Source: Ramlibacter sp. (GTDB taxonomy: Bacteria > Pseudomonadota > Gammaproteobacteria > Burkholderiales > Burkholderiaceae_C). From it: a DNA stretch of 45,852 bases. Shown piece after piece: positions 8,003 to 16,552 of the stretch. How positions within the stretch are numbered: position 1 is the stretch's first letter; each line of letters opens with the position of its first letter. A program made the position numbers and the translations under genes. The DNA lies in assembly GCA_030695945.1 (NCBI GenBank), contig JAUYOG010000012.1:1-45852 (forward strand), given 5' to 3'. A model generated the notes under the pieces. That model saw only the letters and a list, made by a program, of their open reading frames with translations. It was not told the DNA's origin and ran no database searches.

Positions 8003-8317
8003 ATGAAACAACCGCTGCAGATCCGCTTCGTCGGGGTGGAGCCGTCCGAGGCCGTCGAGGCCGCGGCGCGCGCCAAGGCGGAGAAGCTCGACCGATTCCG
8101 CCCGGACATCATGTCCTGCCGCATCACCGTCGAACTGCCGCACCGGCACCAGCAGCAGGGCAATCCGTTTGCCGTGCGCATCGACGTGACGGTGCCGGAT
8201 CGTGAACTGACGGTGGACCGTGTGCAGGACGAGGACGTGTACGTCGCCCTGCGCGACGCGTTCGACGACATGACGCGGCAGCTGGAGGATTCGGTGCGGC
8301 GCGTCAGGGGATATTGA
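8003..8317 (+). CDS. Short HPF/RaiA-type ribosome-associated factor
   Basis: A 104-residue protein of the sigma-54 modulation/S30AE type, which binds idle 30S subunits during dormancy. It opens with LQIRFVGVEPSEAVEAAARA, followed by a conserved KAEKLDRFRPDI helix and the CRITVELPHRHQQQGNPFAVRI strands. The long-form dimerisation tail is absent. An ATG at 7997 overlaps the previous stop, but the GGAGG at 7991-7995 is better placed for the ATG at 8003. The basic residues seen in classical HPF are only partly kept, so ribosome binding is likely but not certain. Confidence 0.82.
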   Translation: MKQPLQIRFVGVEPSEAVEAAARAKAEKLDRFRPDIMSCRITVELPHRHQQQGNPFAVRIDVTVPDRELTVDRVQDEDVYVALRDAFDDMTRQLEDSVRRVRGY

Positions 8318-8336
8318 GCATCTTCGGAGCGCCGCC

Positions 8337-8840
8337 ATGGACATCTCCAGCCTTTGCCAACGCGACATCGTTTCGGTGGGCGCGAACGCCTCCATCCGGG
8401 AAGCCGCCGAGGCGATGCGGCGCCACCACGTCGGCGCGCTCGTCGTGACGGACCCGGAAGTGCCCGGCCGCGCGATCGGCGTCGTGACCGACCGCAACCT
8501 GGTGGTGGACCTGCTGGCGCAGGGCCTGCCGGTCGAAGGGCAGGCGATCGGCACGCTGTGCAGCACGAACCTCATCGGCGTGCCGTCGACCGCGACCCTG
8601 CCGGAAGCCGTGCAGGAGATGCGGCGCGCCGGCGTGCGCCGCCTGCTGGTGGTGCGGCCGGGCGGCAGCCTGGCGGGCCTCGTGTCGGCCGACGACCTGT
8701 TCGGGGCGATTGCCGGCGAGCTCGAGGACCTGGCCGACGCGCTGCGCAGCGGCATCGCCCAGGAAAGCCTGCGCACCACGCCCGACACGCCGCGCTTCGA
8801 CATCCCCCGCAACATCTACCTGCCGGGACACGAGCCGTGA
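8337..8840 (+). CDS. CBS-pair protein 2
   Basis: A 167-residue protein of two CBS motifs with the same layout as the proteins at 6467 and 8887. The first motif contains GALVVTDPEVPG and GVVTDRNLVVDL, the second GLVSADDLFGAI, followed by the family tail DALRSGIAQES. GGAG at about 8325 precedes the ATG. It sits 19 nt after the HPF-like gene and 46 nt before the next CBS gene in one operon. Adenine-nucleotide sensing is inferred from the domain family. Confidence 0.88.
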   Translation: MDISSLCQRDIVSVGANASIREAAEAMRRHHVGALVVTDPEVPGRAIGVVTDRNLVVDLLAQGLPVEGQAIGTLCSTNLIGVPSTATLPEAVQEMRRAGVRRLLVVRPGGSLAGLVSADDLFGAIAGELEDLADALRSGIAQESLRTTPDTPRFDIPRNIYLPGHEP

Positions 8841-8886
8841 TGGCACCGCGCCCACGAACGGTCCTCACCCACTTCAGGAGAACGCC

Positions 8887-9393
8887 ATGGACCTGACCCC
8901 CTTGTGCACGCGTGACGTCGTCGGCATCGACACGAATGCTTCGCTGCGCGACGCCGCGGCGCTGATGTGCGACGAGCACGTCGGCGCCCTCGTGGTCGTC
9001 ACGGGCGACGACCCGCCCCAGGTGGTTGGCCTCGTCACCGACCGCGACCTCACCCTCGAAGTGGTCGGGCGCGGCGAGACACGCGCCGACGTCCGCATCG
9101 GGGACCTCGCCAAACAGCCGCCGATGGCGGTCCGGTCGAACGCGACGCTGCGCGAGGCCGTGATGGCGATGGAAGTGGGCGGCGTGCGCCGCCTGCTCGT
9201 GGTGGACGACGATGGCGGCGTGGTCGGGCTCGTGTCCGCGGACGACCTGCTCGAGGCGCTGTCGCAGGAATTCGCGGTACTGGCGCGGGCCCTGCGCAAG
9301 GGCATCGCGCTGGAGACATCGGGCCGGGCCGTGGCCTCGGTGCCCCGGCGCACCCGGATCGTGTACCCCGCGGGCTCCATCGCCATGGAGTGA
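8887..9393 (+). CDS. CBS-pair protein 3
   Basis: A 168-residue two-CBS protein, the closest relative in this window of the one at 8337; both begin with MDxxxLCxRDxV. It shows GLVTDRDLTLEVV in CBS1 and GLVSADDLLEAL in CBS2, then the helical tail ALRKGIALE. AGGAG at 8876-8880 fixes the start. Tandem duplication within the operon is the simplest explanation for the pair. Confidence 0.88.
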   Translation: MDLTPLCTRDVVGIDTNASLRDAAALMCDEHVGALVVVTGDDPPQVVGLVTDRDLTLEVVGRGETRADVRIGDLAKQPPMAVRSNATLREAVMAMEVGGVRRLLVVDDDGGVVGLVSADDLLEALSQEFAVLARALRKGIALETSGRAVASVPRRTRIVYPAGSIAME

Positions 9394-9429
9394 GAGCGTC
9401 GAAACCCCCGATCCTCGATGGAGGAAACC

Positions 9430-9774
9430 ATGAAGACAGTTGCCGCTTTCCTGATTGCCGCCCTGTGCGCTGCGCAGGCCATTGCATGCGACAAGGTGGA
9501 CGCCGCGAAGGTGCAGGCCGCGCTCTTCGAGATGGGGACGCAGTGGTCCGAGCGCGATGGCGGCGTCCTCCTCGAATGGGGCCGGGCCTGGGACGGCACG
9601 GCCGCGAGCCAGCGCCTCGGGCTGCTGAGGGCCTTTGCCGAGGGCGACGTCTGCCTCACCGGCCGCGCCCGCGAGATCAGCTTCTACCGCCACGGCAAGC
9701 TGGTGGGGCGGGCGTCACCGTCCGGCATCCAGCTGCTGGATACGGGCGCGCCCGGGAAATCGCCCGCCTGCTGA
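9430..9774 (+). CDS. Small exported protein of unknown function
   Basis: A 114-residue protein with a clear N-terminal signal peptide (MKTVAAFLIAALCAAQAIA), probably cut near residue 19. The mature part has three cysteines (ACDK, DVCLTG and the C-terminal PAC) and no recognised domain. GGAGGA at 9420-9425 precedes the ATG. It is the last gene of the operon starting at 7671, 36 nt after CBS protein 3. A periplasmic location is inferred from the signal peptide. Confidence 0.7.
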   Translation: MKTVAAFLIAALCAAQAIACDKVDAAKVQAALFEMGTQWSERDGGVLLEWGRAWDGTAASQRLGLLRAFAEGDVCLTGRAREISFYRHGKLVGRASPSGIQLLDTGAPGKSPAC

Positions 9775-9842
9775 AGGCGTTGACGGGCCAAACATTGATG
9801 GATCGCACGGGCCCCCCGCCTGCAACGGAGCATCATGATCCC

Positions 9843-10478
9843 ATGATCAACATCGGCATCGTGGATGACCACGCCATCGTCCGGGCGGGCCTCAGGCAGT
9901 TCTTCTCGGAACAGGTCGACCTGCGCGTCGTGGGCGAGGCCGCCAACGGCCGGGACGCGGTCGAGCTGGTCCGCACGGCTCCCGGGCTGGACGTGCTGGT
10001 GCTGGACCTGTGCATGCCGGGCAAGGGCGGCATCGACGCACTGGCCACGATCCGCGCGGAGGCGCCCGATCTCGGCATCCTGGTCCTCTCCGGTTACCCC
10101 GAGGAACATTACGCGATGGACCTGATCCGCCATGGCGCCGGCGGATACCTCAACAAGGAGTGCGACCCCATGGAGATCGTGACGGCGATCCGCACGATCG
10201 CTCTCGGCCGCCGCTACATCTCGCCGTCGCTCGCCCAGCTGCTGGCGCAACAACTCGGCCGCAAGGAGAGCGGCCCCATCCACGAAGACCTGTCCGAGCG
10301 CGAGTTCCAGGTGTTCCTGAAGCTCGCCAAGGGCGAAACGGCGGGAGACGTGGCCCGGTCACTCGCGCTGAGCATCAAGACGGTGAGTACCTACCGCACC
10401 CGGCTGCTTCAGAAGATGAACCTGGCATCGAACAGCGACCTGACCTACTACGCCCTCAGGAACGAGTTGATCGAATAA
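9843..10478 (+). CDS. NarL/FixJ-type response regulator
   Basis: A 211-residue two-component transcription regulator. The receiver domain has the acidic pocket VDDH, phospho-acceptor Asp55 (in VLVLDLCMPGKGG) and conserved Lys105 (LNKECDP). The output is a LuxR-type helix-turn-helix beginning LSEREFQVFLKLAKGET, with recognition-helix region SIKTVSTYRTRLLQKM. The ribosome binding site is GGAG at 9827-9830. It is convergent with the sigma factor gene, 23 nt apart. The nearest kinase is the PAS histidine kinase at 11665, a likely but unproven partner. Confidence 0.9.
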   Translation: MINIGIVDDHAIVRAGLRQFFSEQVDLRVVGEAANGRDAVELVRTAPGLDVLVLDLCMPGKGGIDALATIRAEAPDLGILVLSGYPEEHYAMDLIRHGAGGYLNKECDPMEIVTAIRTIALGRRYISPSLAQLLAQQLGRKESGPIHEDLSEREFQVFLKLAKGETAGDVARSLALSIKTVSTYRTRLLQKMNLASNSDLTYYALRNELIE

Positions 10479-10501
10479 GGTCGCCGCCGCCGGCATCCGG
10501 C

Positions 10502-11407
10502 CTAGAAGAACGCATGCCGGTTGAACCCGTCGCGCGTCATGTGGCGCTTGAGCTTGAGCATGGCGTCGTTCTGGATCTGGCGCACCCGCTCGCGGGTGAG
10601 CCCCAGCCGGCCGCTCAGCACCTCCAGCGTCTCGGGCTCGCGGTCGTGCAGGCCGAAGCGGCCCGCGATCACTTCCCGCTCCCGGTGCGAGAGGGCGTCG
10701 CACCATTCGTCCATGTGTCGCTCGATCTCGTGGTCCTGGGTGACGTCGGTCGGGTCCACCGCCAGTTCGTCGGGCGTCATGTCCGCGAGCGTGTGCTCGT
10801 CGTCGGAGTGGTCCATCGCGGCGTCGAGGGATTTCGGTGCCTCGCCCATCGCGAGCAGCTCGGCCACGTGCTGCACATCGCTGCCCAGGAGCGCGGCGAT
10901 GTCTTCCACGCGCACGCCTTCGCCGTCGAAGCCGTTGCGCTTCGCCGCGAAGGCGGGGTCGCTCTCCAGCGTCCGGCGCGCGCGCATCACGTGCTGAAGC
11001 TCGCGCAGCACGCGCACGGGCAGCCGGATCACGCGGCTCTGGTTCATCACGGCGCGTTCCACGGACTGCCGTATCCACCAGGTCGCGTAGGTTGAGAACC
11101 GGAAGCCGCGCTCGGGCTCGAACTTGTCGATGGCGTGCATCAGGCCGAGGTTGCCTTCCTCGATCAGGTCCGACAGGGGCACGCCCCGGCCGATGTAGCT
11201 CTTCGCGATGCTCACCACCAGGCGCAGGTTGTGCTCGATCATCGACTGGCGCGCATCGAAGTCGCCGGCGCGCGCGAGCGTGGCGGAGATGAATTCCTGT
11301 TCGGCGGTGAAGAGCTCGGTGCGGCGTACCTCGCGCAGGTACAGTGTCAGCACGTCGTGCTCGGCGGCGGCGGGTTCCCGGGTGACTACACGTTCCTGAA
11401 GTTCCAT
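10502..11407 (-). CDS. RpoS-like sigma-70 family factor
   Basis: A 301-residue sigma factor with regions 1.2 to 4. Region 2 reads [32 protein letters not shown] and [16 protein letters not shown], matching the RpoS pattern. Region 4 ends with [21 protein letters not shown]. It is a little short for betaproteobacterial RpoS and could be a second stationary-phase factor. The ATG at 11407 has AGAGGA upstream. The leader carries a perfect 9-bp hairpin (11431-11458) and the motif at 11455-11468. An FNR-like box lies 111 nt upstream of the start. Confidence 0.88.
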   Translation of the reverse strand: MELQERVVTREPAAAEHDVLTLYLREVRRTELFTAEQEFISATLARAGDFDARQSMIEHNLRLVVSIAKSYIGRGVPLSDLIEEGNLGLMHAIDKFEPERGFRFSTYATWWIRQSVERAVMNQSRVIRLPVRVLRELQHVMRARRTLESDPAFAAKRNGFDGEGVRVEDIAALLGSDVQHVAELLAMGEAPKSLDAAMDHSDDEHTLADMTPDELAVDPTDVTQDHEIERHMDEWCDALSHREREVIAGRFGLHDREPETLEVLSGRLGLTRERVRQIQNDAMLKLKRHMTRDGFNRHAFF

Positions 11408-11430
11408 GATGCGCGTCCTCTTGGTTGTTT

Positions 11431-11458
11431 CCACTGTTTCACCTTGGAAAAACAGTGG
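11431..11458. promoter_or_regulatory. Inverted repeat in the sigma factor leader
   Basis: CCACTGTTT (11431-11439) and AAACAGTGG (11450-11458) form a perfect 9-bp inverted repeat with a 10-nt centre, 24-51 nt upstream of the sigma factor ATG. It could be a DNA operator or an mRNA hairpin. Confidence 0.5.
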
Positions 11459-11468
11459 GTGTAGGACA
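11455..11468 (-). promoter_or_regulatory. Shared 14-nt motif upstream of the sigma factor
   Basis: On the minus strand this reads TGTCCTACACCCAC. The identical 14-mer occurs upstream of the zinc-ribbon gene at 45629-45642, in the same orientation relative to its gene. CCTACAC could contain a -10-like element. The binding factor is unknown. Confidence 0.45.
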
Positions 11469-11511
11469 ACGACTCCATCAGGGCAATCCCGGATGCGAAC
11501 CGGCACGGACA

Positions 11512-11525
11512 TTGATCGGGGTCAA
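11512..11525. promoter_or_regulatory. FNR/ANR-like box between sigma factor and kinase genes
   Basis: TTGATCGGGGTCAA matches both half-sites. No good -10 lies at the 21-nt spacing on either side, so which gene it serves, and whether it activates or represses, is open. Confidence 0.5.
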
Positions 11526-11551
11526 ACACGGCAAGCCCCGGCATTGATCCT

Positions 11552-11565
11552 TTGAGATGCGTCAA
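11552..11565. promoter_or_regulatory. Second FNR/ANR-like box near the kinase gene
   Basis: TTGAGATGCGTCAA is a TTGA-N6-TCAA palindrome centred 40 nt from the box at 11512-11525 and about 106 nt before the kinase ATG. No -10 at the usual spacing is visible. Confidence 0.45.
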
Positions 11566-11664
11566 CTCTTCCTCAAGCAGGTTGCACGGCGCCGGGTATT
11601 TGCGTGAAACTGTCCTCACCTACCGGCTGACCGGCCGGCGCGTTTCACAGAGAACGGAAGTTCC

Positions 11665-12792
11665 ATGGACGGCAACCCGCCTGCGCAGCCCCTGTTGCGC
11701 AGCGACGGCTTCGACCCATCCCGCCACGCCTTGCACGCGGGGCTGGAGCAGTTCTCCGCGGTCTCGAGCATCTTCGACGCGGCGGAGATGGTGCTCTACG
11801 TCGCCGACATGCAGACCTACGAGCTGCTGTTCATGAACACGGAGGCCCAGCGGCACTGGGGCCGCAGCCGCATCGGGGAGCGTTGCCACGAGGTGCTGCA
11901 GGCCGGGCAGGCAGGTCCGTGCGAGTTCTGCACGAACTCGCGGCTCATCGAGAAGGGGCAGGCCGCGCACCCCGTGGTCTGGGAGTTCCAGAACACGGTG
12001 AACGGGCGCTGGTACCTGTGCATCGACAAGGCGATCCCCTGGTCGGACGGCCGGCTCGTGCGGATGGAAGTGGCGATCGACGTCACCGACCGCAAGCAGC
12101 ACGAGGAGTTTCGCGACCAGTACGTCGGCCTGATCTCGCACGACCTTCGCACGCCGCTGCTCACGATCAACCTCTCGGCGGCGACGCTGAAGCTCCAGAT
12201 GGAGCGCGGCGACCTCGCCAAGGCCGCTGAGCCGCTCGAGGCGATCCGCCACAGCACCAAGCGCATGTCCGAGATGATCGAAGACCTGCTCGAGACCACC
12301 CGGCTCGAGTCAGGCCAGCTGCAACTGCACAAGTCGCCCGTGGACCTGGAAGCGCTCGCGAACACGGTCGCGCGCGAGCTGGGCGCGACGCAATCGCATC
12401 GGATCCGATGCGAGGCGAAGGGCCCGGCGGTGGTGGTTGCCGACGCGGGCCGCGTCGAGCGGGTGCTGGAAAATCTGGTGAGCAACGCCATTCGCTATTC
12501 ACCGGCCGGCGGGCAAGTCACGATAGGCGTCGCCGCGGCGGCCACGGAAACGATCGTCACGGTGACCGACCAGGGGGCGGGCATCCCCGCGGACGTCGTG
12601 CCCAAGCTCTTCCAGCGCTTTTACCGGGCCGGGCCCGGCGACGCGTCGAATGGGCTGGGGCTCGGCCTGTACAACAGCCGCCTCATCGTCGAGCACCACG
12701 GCGGGCGGATCTGGGTGAAGAGCGCGCCCGGAACCGGGAGTACCTTCGGCTTCTCGCTGCCGGCCGCTCAGCGCGAGGCGCCGCCGACGTGA
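11665..12792 (+). CDS. Soluble PAS-domain sensor histidine kinase
   Basis: A 375-residue histidine kinase with no membrane segment. A PAS domain covers about 25-145, followed by HisKA with phospho-acceptor His159 (LISHDLRTPL) and an HATPase domain with N box NLVSNAIRYSP, G1 DQGAGIP and G2 GLGLGLY. The PAS domain carries three closely placed cysteines, in GERCHEVLQ and GPCEFCTN, a pattern that may support redox or metal sensing. ACGGAAG precedes the ATG at 11665. The 3' end overlaps the convergent LonB-like gene by 25 bp. It may phosphorylate the regulator at 9843; this is inferred from proximity. Confidence 0.9.
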   Translation: MDGNPPAQPLLRSDGFDPSRHALHAGLEQFSAVSSIFDAAEMVLYVADMQTYELLFMNTEAQRHWGRSRIGERCHEVLQAGQAGPCEFCTNSRLIEKGQAAHPVVWEFQNTVNGRWYLCIDKAIPWSDGRLVRMEVAIDVTDRKQHEEFRDQYVGLISHDLRTPLLTINLSAATLKLQMERGDLAKAAEPLEAIRHSTKRMSEMIEDLLETTRLESGQLQLHKSPVDLEALANTVARELGATQSHRIRCEAKGPAVVVADAGRVERVLENLVSNAIRYSPAGGQVTIGVAAAATETIVTVTDQGAGIPADVVPKLFQRFYRAGPGDASNGLGLGLYNSRLIVEHHGGRIWVKSAPGTGSTFGFSLPAAQREAPPT

Positions 12793-15257
12793 CCGCGAGG
12801 CTTGCGCCAGCGCCGCGCCGAGCCGCGCGGCTGGCCCGAGCCATAGGCCTGGCGGTCGACCGACATCTGCGCCAGCCGCGCGGCCACCAGCTGGTTCACG
12901 CTGCCCTCGGGTACGCGCCCCCTGCTGTCGCGCTCGCCTGCGGGCACGCCGGTGAGCAGCGCGATGGCTTCGTCGACATGGCCCACCGCGTGGACGTGGA
13001 AGAGCCCGGCGGCGGCGGCCTGCACGACGTCTTCGCGCAGCATCAGGTGCTTGGCGTTGGCGCGCGGGATCAGCACGCCCTGTTCGCCGGTGAGGTCGCG
13101 GGCCCGGCACACGTCGAAGAACCCCTCGATCTTCTCGTTCACGCCTCCGATGGCCTGCACGGCGCCGGCCTGGTCCACGGCACCGGTCACCGCCATCGAT
13201 TGCAGCAGCGGCAGGCCGGAGAGAGCCGAGAGCAGGGCGCAGAGCTCGGCCAGTGACGCGCTGTCGCCTTCCACCGGGGCATAGGATTGCTCGAACACCA
13301 GGCTGGCCGACAGCGAGAACGGCACCCCCTGCGCATACCGGGAGCGCAGGAAGGCAGCGAGGATCAGGACGCCCTTCGAGTGGAGGGGCCGCCCGAGCGA
13401 GGACTCGCGCTCGATGTCGAGCAGGTCGCCCTCGCCGAGCCGGGCCGTCGCCGTGATGCGCACCGGGTGGCCGAAGCTGAACTCCCCCAACCCGATGACG
13501 GCCAGGCCGTTGACCTGGCCCGGCCGGGCGCCCGAAGTCGCGACCACCAGCGTGTCGCGCAGCACCGCATCGTGCAGCTGGCCACGCAGGCGGTCGGCAC
13601 GGCTGATCCTCGCCTGCAGCGCCTGCGCGACGTCTTCGCGCGTCACGAGGGCCCGGCCGGCGCGCCGGGCCATCAGGTCCGACTCGTGCAGGAGTTCGTC
13701 GAGCCAGCGTGTTTCCGTCGACAGCCTGCCCGCGTCGCCGCAGGCACGGGCGGCCTGTTCGACCAGGCGCGCGACGGCGCCGCGATCGAGATCGCGCAGG
13801 CCCGCCGAGCGCGCCCGCAGCGCCGCCAGCTTCGCGAATTCGGCGGTGGTGCCGGCATCCCGCGCCACATCGTCCTCGAAATCCGCGGCGATCCTGAACA
13901 GCTCGTCGAATTCCGGGTCCAGTGCCTGCAGCAGGTAGTAGTGCACGCGCTCGCCGAACAGCACGATCTTGACGGCGAGCGGGGTGGGCTGCGGCTCGAG
14001 CGGCAAGGAGCTGCCGAAGCCCAGCAGCTGCGGCAGCGACTCGATCGCGACCTCGCCGGACTTCAGCGCCCGCTTCAGGCCGTCCCACGCGTAGGGTTGC
14101 GCCAGCACCTGCAGCGCGTCGAGCATCAGATAACCGCCGCTGGCGCGCTGCAGCGCGCCGGGCTGGACCAGCGTGAAATTCGTCAGCAGCGTGCCCATGT
14201 GGGGGACATGGTCCACGCGGCCCACCAGGTTGGCGTAGGTGGGGTTGTCGCACTCGTGCACCGGGGCGTGGTCGCCCGGGCCGTGCGCCACGAACAGGTT
14301 GACCTGGTAGCGGATCAGCGAGAGCTGCCCCGTGAAGCCGCCCGGCTCCTCGCCATCCTCCTGCGGCTGTTCGCGCAGCTGGTCCCCGGCCTCGATGATG
14401 TCGGCCAGTACCTGGTCCAGGAACTGCAGCACCGTCGGGTGCGCGGCGAAGTGCTCCTTGAGCTCGTTGATCAGGTGCCCTGCGGCGTAGCCCATGGTGT
14501 CGCGGCTGGCGTCGCGCACGCGGTTCTGCATCTCGCGCCGCAGCCGTGGCAGTTCGTGCATCAGCTGCATCGTCGGCTCGCGCATGCCCTTGATGACCTC
14601 GCCGATGCGCAGGCGATCCTCGTCGGACATCGCCGCCAGCTGCTCCTGCGACATCGGCTCGCCGTCCTTCATGGGCGCGAAGGCGAACCCCTGGGGCGTG
14701 CGCAGCATCACGACGCCCTGGGCCTGCGCGCGCTCGGCCAGCGCCTGCAGGGCCTGCTCCTCGCGCAGCTTGTAGTCCTTCTCGATCGCCTCCACCCGCG
14801 ACCGGTACTCGTCGCCTTCGAAGGCCACCTGGATCGCCTTGCCCACCTCGCCGACGAATCCCTGCATCTCGGCGCGCAGCCGGGCGCCCTCGCCGGCGGG
14901 AAGGTGCAGCGTGCGTGGCTTGTTCGGGTCGGCGAAGTTGTAGATGTAGCACCAGTCATCGGGCGCGGGACGCCCGGCCGCGTGCGCCTGCAGCAACCCG
15001 CGCACCACTTCGTGGCGACTGCTGCCCGGCCGGCCGAGGACGAACAGGTTGTAGCCGCGGCCGGCGATGTCCAGGCCCAGCGAGACGGCATCGACCGCCC
15101 GCGCCTGGCCGAACGGCTGCGCGGGCGGCGCCAGGGCTGCGGTGGTCTCGAAATCGAACTGCACGGGGTCGCAACGTGTGCACAGCTCATCCGGCCGCAG
15201 CAGGCCTGTCGCGGCCGCCGGCTGCTGCAGGGCGAGGAGCCGGTCGGCGCGTTTCAC
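12768..15257 (-). CDS. LonB-like ATP-dependent protease (degenerate P-loop)
   Basis: An 829-residue Lon-family protein of the type with an AAA_32-like N-terminal half and a C-terminal Lon peptidase domain. The nucleotide-binding loop is altered (VLGRPGSSRHEVV instead of GxxGxGKT), as commonly seen in this subgroup. The catalytic dyad is Ser666 (VEGDSASL) and Lys709 (GGVNEKIEGF), with the 43-residue spacing found in classical Lon. The start is GTG at 15257, overlapping the TGA of the upstream CBS gene by 3 nt, so the two are translationally coupled. The basic C-terminal tail (about 800-829) is poor in predicted structure. It probably degrades damaged proteins in the cytosol. Confidence 0.9.
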   Translation of the reverse strand: MKRADRLLALQQPAAATGLLRPDELCTRCDPVQFDFETTAALAPPAQPFGQARAVDAVSLGLDIAGRGYNLFVLGRPGSSRHEVVRGLLQAHAAGRPAPDDWCYIYNFADPNKPRTLHLPAGEGARLRAEMQGFVGEVGKAIQVAFEGDEYRSRVEAIEKDYKLREEQALQALAERAQAQGVVMLRTPQGFAFAPMKDGEPMSQEQLAAMSDEDRLRIGEVIKGMREPTMQLMHELPRLRREMQNRVRDASRDTMGYAAGHLINELKEHFAAHPTVLQFLDQVLADIIEAGDQLREQPQEDGEEPGGFTGQLSLIRYQVNLFVAHGPGDHAPVHECDNPTYANLVGRVDHVPHMGTLLTNFTLVQPGALQRASGGYLMLDALQVLAQPYAWDGLKRALKSGEVAIESLPQLLGFGSSLPLEPQPTPLAVKIVLFGERVHYYLLQALDPEFDELFRIAADFEDDVARDAGTTAEFAKLAALRARSAGLRDLDRGAVARLVEQAARACGDAGRLSTETRWLDELLHESDLMARRAGRALVTREDVAQALQARISRADRLRGQLHDAVLRDTLVVATSGARPGQVNGLAVIGLGEFSFGHPVRITATARLGEGDLLDIERESSLGRPLHSKGVLILAAFLRSRYAQGVPFSLSASLVFEQSYAPVEGDSASLAELCALLSALSGLPLLQSMAVTGAVDQAGAVQAIGGVNEKIEGFFDVCRARDLTGEQGVLIPRANAKHLMLREDVVQAAAAGLFHVHAVGHVDEAIALLTGVPAGERDSRGRVPEGSVNQLVAARLAQMSVDRQAYGSGQPRGSARRWRKPRGHVGGASR

Positions 15258-15736
15258 GGCAGCGCGGTGGCTTCGTGCCGGCTCGCCGCGCCGACGGCGT
15301 CGGCGACCGCCTTCATTTCCTGCGCCAGCACGTCCAGCACGTCGTCGAGCGCGACGAGGCCGATCAGCGATCCCTGCGGCGAGATCACCGGGACGCGGCG
15401 CACCGCCTTGCGGCGCATCGCGGACAGCAGGTCGGCGAGCGAGTCGTCCTCGCGCGCGCTGATCACGCCTTTGCTCATCACGTCGCCGACACGCATGCCG
15501 TGCGGGTCCCGGTCGGCGGCAACGACGCCGATCGCGATGTCGCGGTCCGTGAGCATCCCCACGACCACCCGGTCCTCGAGGGTGCGTTCCTCCACGACGA
15601 CCAGGCTGCCGACGTGGCGGTCACGCATGAGCCGCGCGGCCTCGTTGAGCGCCATGCTGGGGTAAGCGATGGTGACGGTGCGGGTGCAGATGTCGCCGGC
15701 GTTCAACGGCGTCCTGAAGGTTGCGGTTGGTTTCAT
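15254..15736 (-). CDS. CBS-pair protein 4
   Basis: A 160-residue two-CBS protein with a different N-terminus (MKPTATFRTPLNAGDICTRT) and no ALRxGI tail, so it is only a distant paralogue of the three at 6467, 8337 and 8887. It has GMLTDRDIAIGV in CBS1 and GLVALDDVLDVL in CBS2. GAAAGGG precedes the ATG. Its stop codon overlaps the GTG of the LonB-like gene, which suggests an adenine-nucleotide sensor co-expressed with the protease. A direct interaction is speculation. Confidence 0.87.
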   Translation of the reverse strand: MKPTATFRTPLNAGDICTRTVTIAYPSMALNEAARLMRDRHVGSLVVVEERTLEDRVVVGMLTDRDIAIGVVAADRDPHGMRVGDVMSKGVISAREDDSLADLLSAMRRKAVRRVPVISPQGSLIGLVALDDVLDVLAQEMKAVADAVGAASRHEATALP

Positions 15737-15803
15737 GTCTGCCCTTTCGAGGCGCGCACGAGGCGGGCATCGTTAACAATGGCACAGGCCATCTGGGTGT
15801 GGG

Positions 15804-15844
15804 TTGAGCCAACGCAACATTGCCTCGCGCCATCGGCGAAGAAT
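15804..15844 (+). promoter_or_regulatory. FNR/ANR-like box plus -10 for the phosphoribosyltransferase gene
   Basis: TTGAGCCAACGCAA (15804-15817) is a weaker box of the TTGAN-N4-CGCAA kind also seen at 20083 and 25394. AAGAAT (15839-15844) lies exactly 21 nt downstream. It may also serve the divergent CBS gene, for which CATTGT (minus strand, 15781-15776) is a poor -10. Confidence 0.45.
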
Positions 15845-15875
15845 GGGGCGGCGACCCACCCGGAAGGACGCTGCC

Positions 15876-16523
15876 ATGATGTTTGCCGACCGTCTCGACG
15901 CCGCCGCGCGCCTGTCCAAAGCCCTGCATGCCTGGCGCGGCCGCAACCCGCTGGTGCTGGCGATCCCGCGCGGGGCGCTGCCGATGGGCAAGCTGGTCGC
16001 GCAGCAGCTGGGCGGCCAGCTCGACGTCGTGCTGGTGCGCAAGCTGCGGGCGCCCGGTTCGCCCGAATTCGCGATCGGCTCCATCGACGAAAGCGGGTGG
16101 GCCTACATCGCGCCGCATGCCCACTCGGCCGGAGCGAGCGATGCCTACATCGAGGAAGAAAAGCGCCTGCAGCTCGACGTGCTCAGGGACCGCCGGGCGA
16201 GGTATACGCCCGGGCGTGGTGCCGTCGATGCGGCGGGGCGTGTCGCCATCGTCGTGGACGACGGCCTCGCCACCGGCTCGACGATGATCGCCGCGCTGCA
16301 CGCGGTTCGCGCGCGCCAGCCCGCCACGCTGGTGTGCGCCGTCCCGGTCGCCTCGCCCGACAGCCTGGAGCTGGTGCGGCCGCTCGCGGACGAGGTCGTG
16401 TGCCTGTACGCGCCCGACGACTTCTATGCCGTGGGGCAGTTCTACCGCACGTTCGGCCAGGTGGACGACGAGGAGGCGATCGAGCTGCTGGCGGGGGCGG
16501 CCGCCGCGCCTCCGCGGCCATGA
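15876..16523 (+). CDS. Phosphoribosyltransferase-fold protein
   Basis: A 215-residue type I phosphoribosyltransferase-family protein. The PRPP-binding motif reads VAIVVDDGLATGSTM (about 126-140), and the early NPLVLAIPRGALPMGKLVAQQ resembles the family of stand-alone transferases found in stress islands, often annotated as predicted phosphoribosyltransferase. Two in-frame ATGs occur (15876, 15879) after GGAAGG. It is the first of three same-strand genes (this gene, the CapA-like gene and the phosphotransferase-like gene). Together with the PRPP synthetase at 19068 and the phosphorylase at 601 it suggests nucleobase salvage; the substrate is unknown. Confidence 0.85.
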   Translation: MMFADRLDAAARLSKALHAWRGRNPLVLAIPRGALPMGKLVAQQLGGQLDVVLVRKLRAPGSPEFAIGSIDESGWAYIAPHAHSAGASDAYIEEEKRLQLDVLRDRRARYTPGRGAVDAAGRVAIVVDDGLATGSTMIAALHAVRARQPATLVCAVPVASPDSLELVRPLADEVVCLYAPDDFYAVGQFYRTFGQVDDEEAIELLAGAAAAPPRP

Positions 16524-16552
16524 GCCGCCGGGCCGCTCCCAAGGTTCATAGC

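Noticed and set aside
12768..12792. Convergent overlaps of gene ends (also 42630-42650 and 44538-44566) as antisense regulation
   Set aside because: Overlaps of 21-29 bp are common in compact high-GC genomes and need no special explanation.
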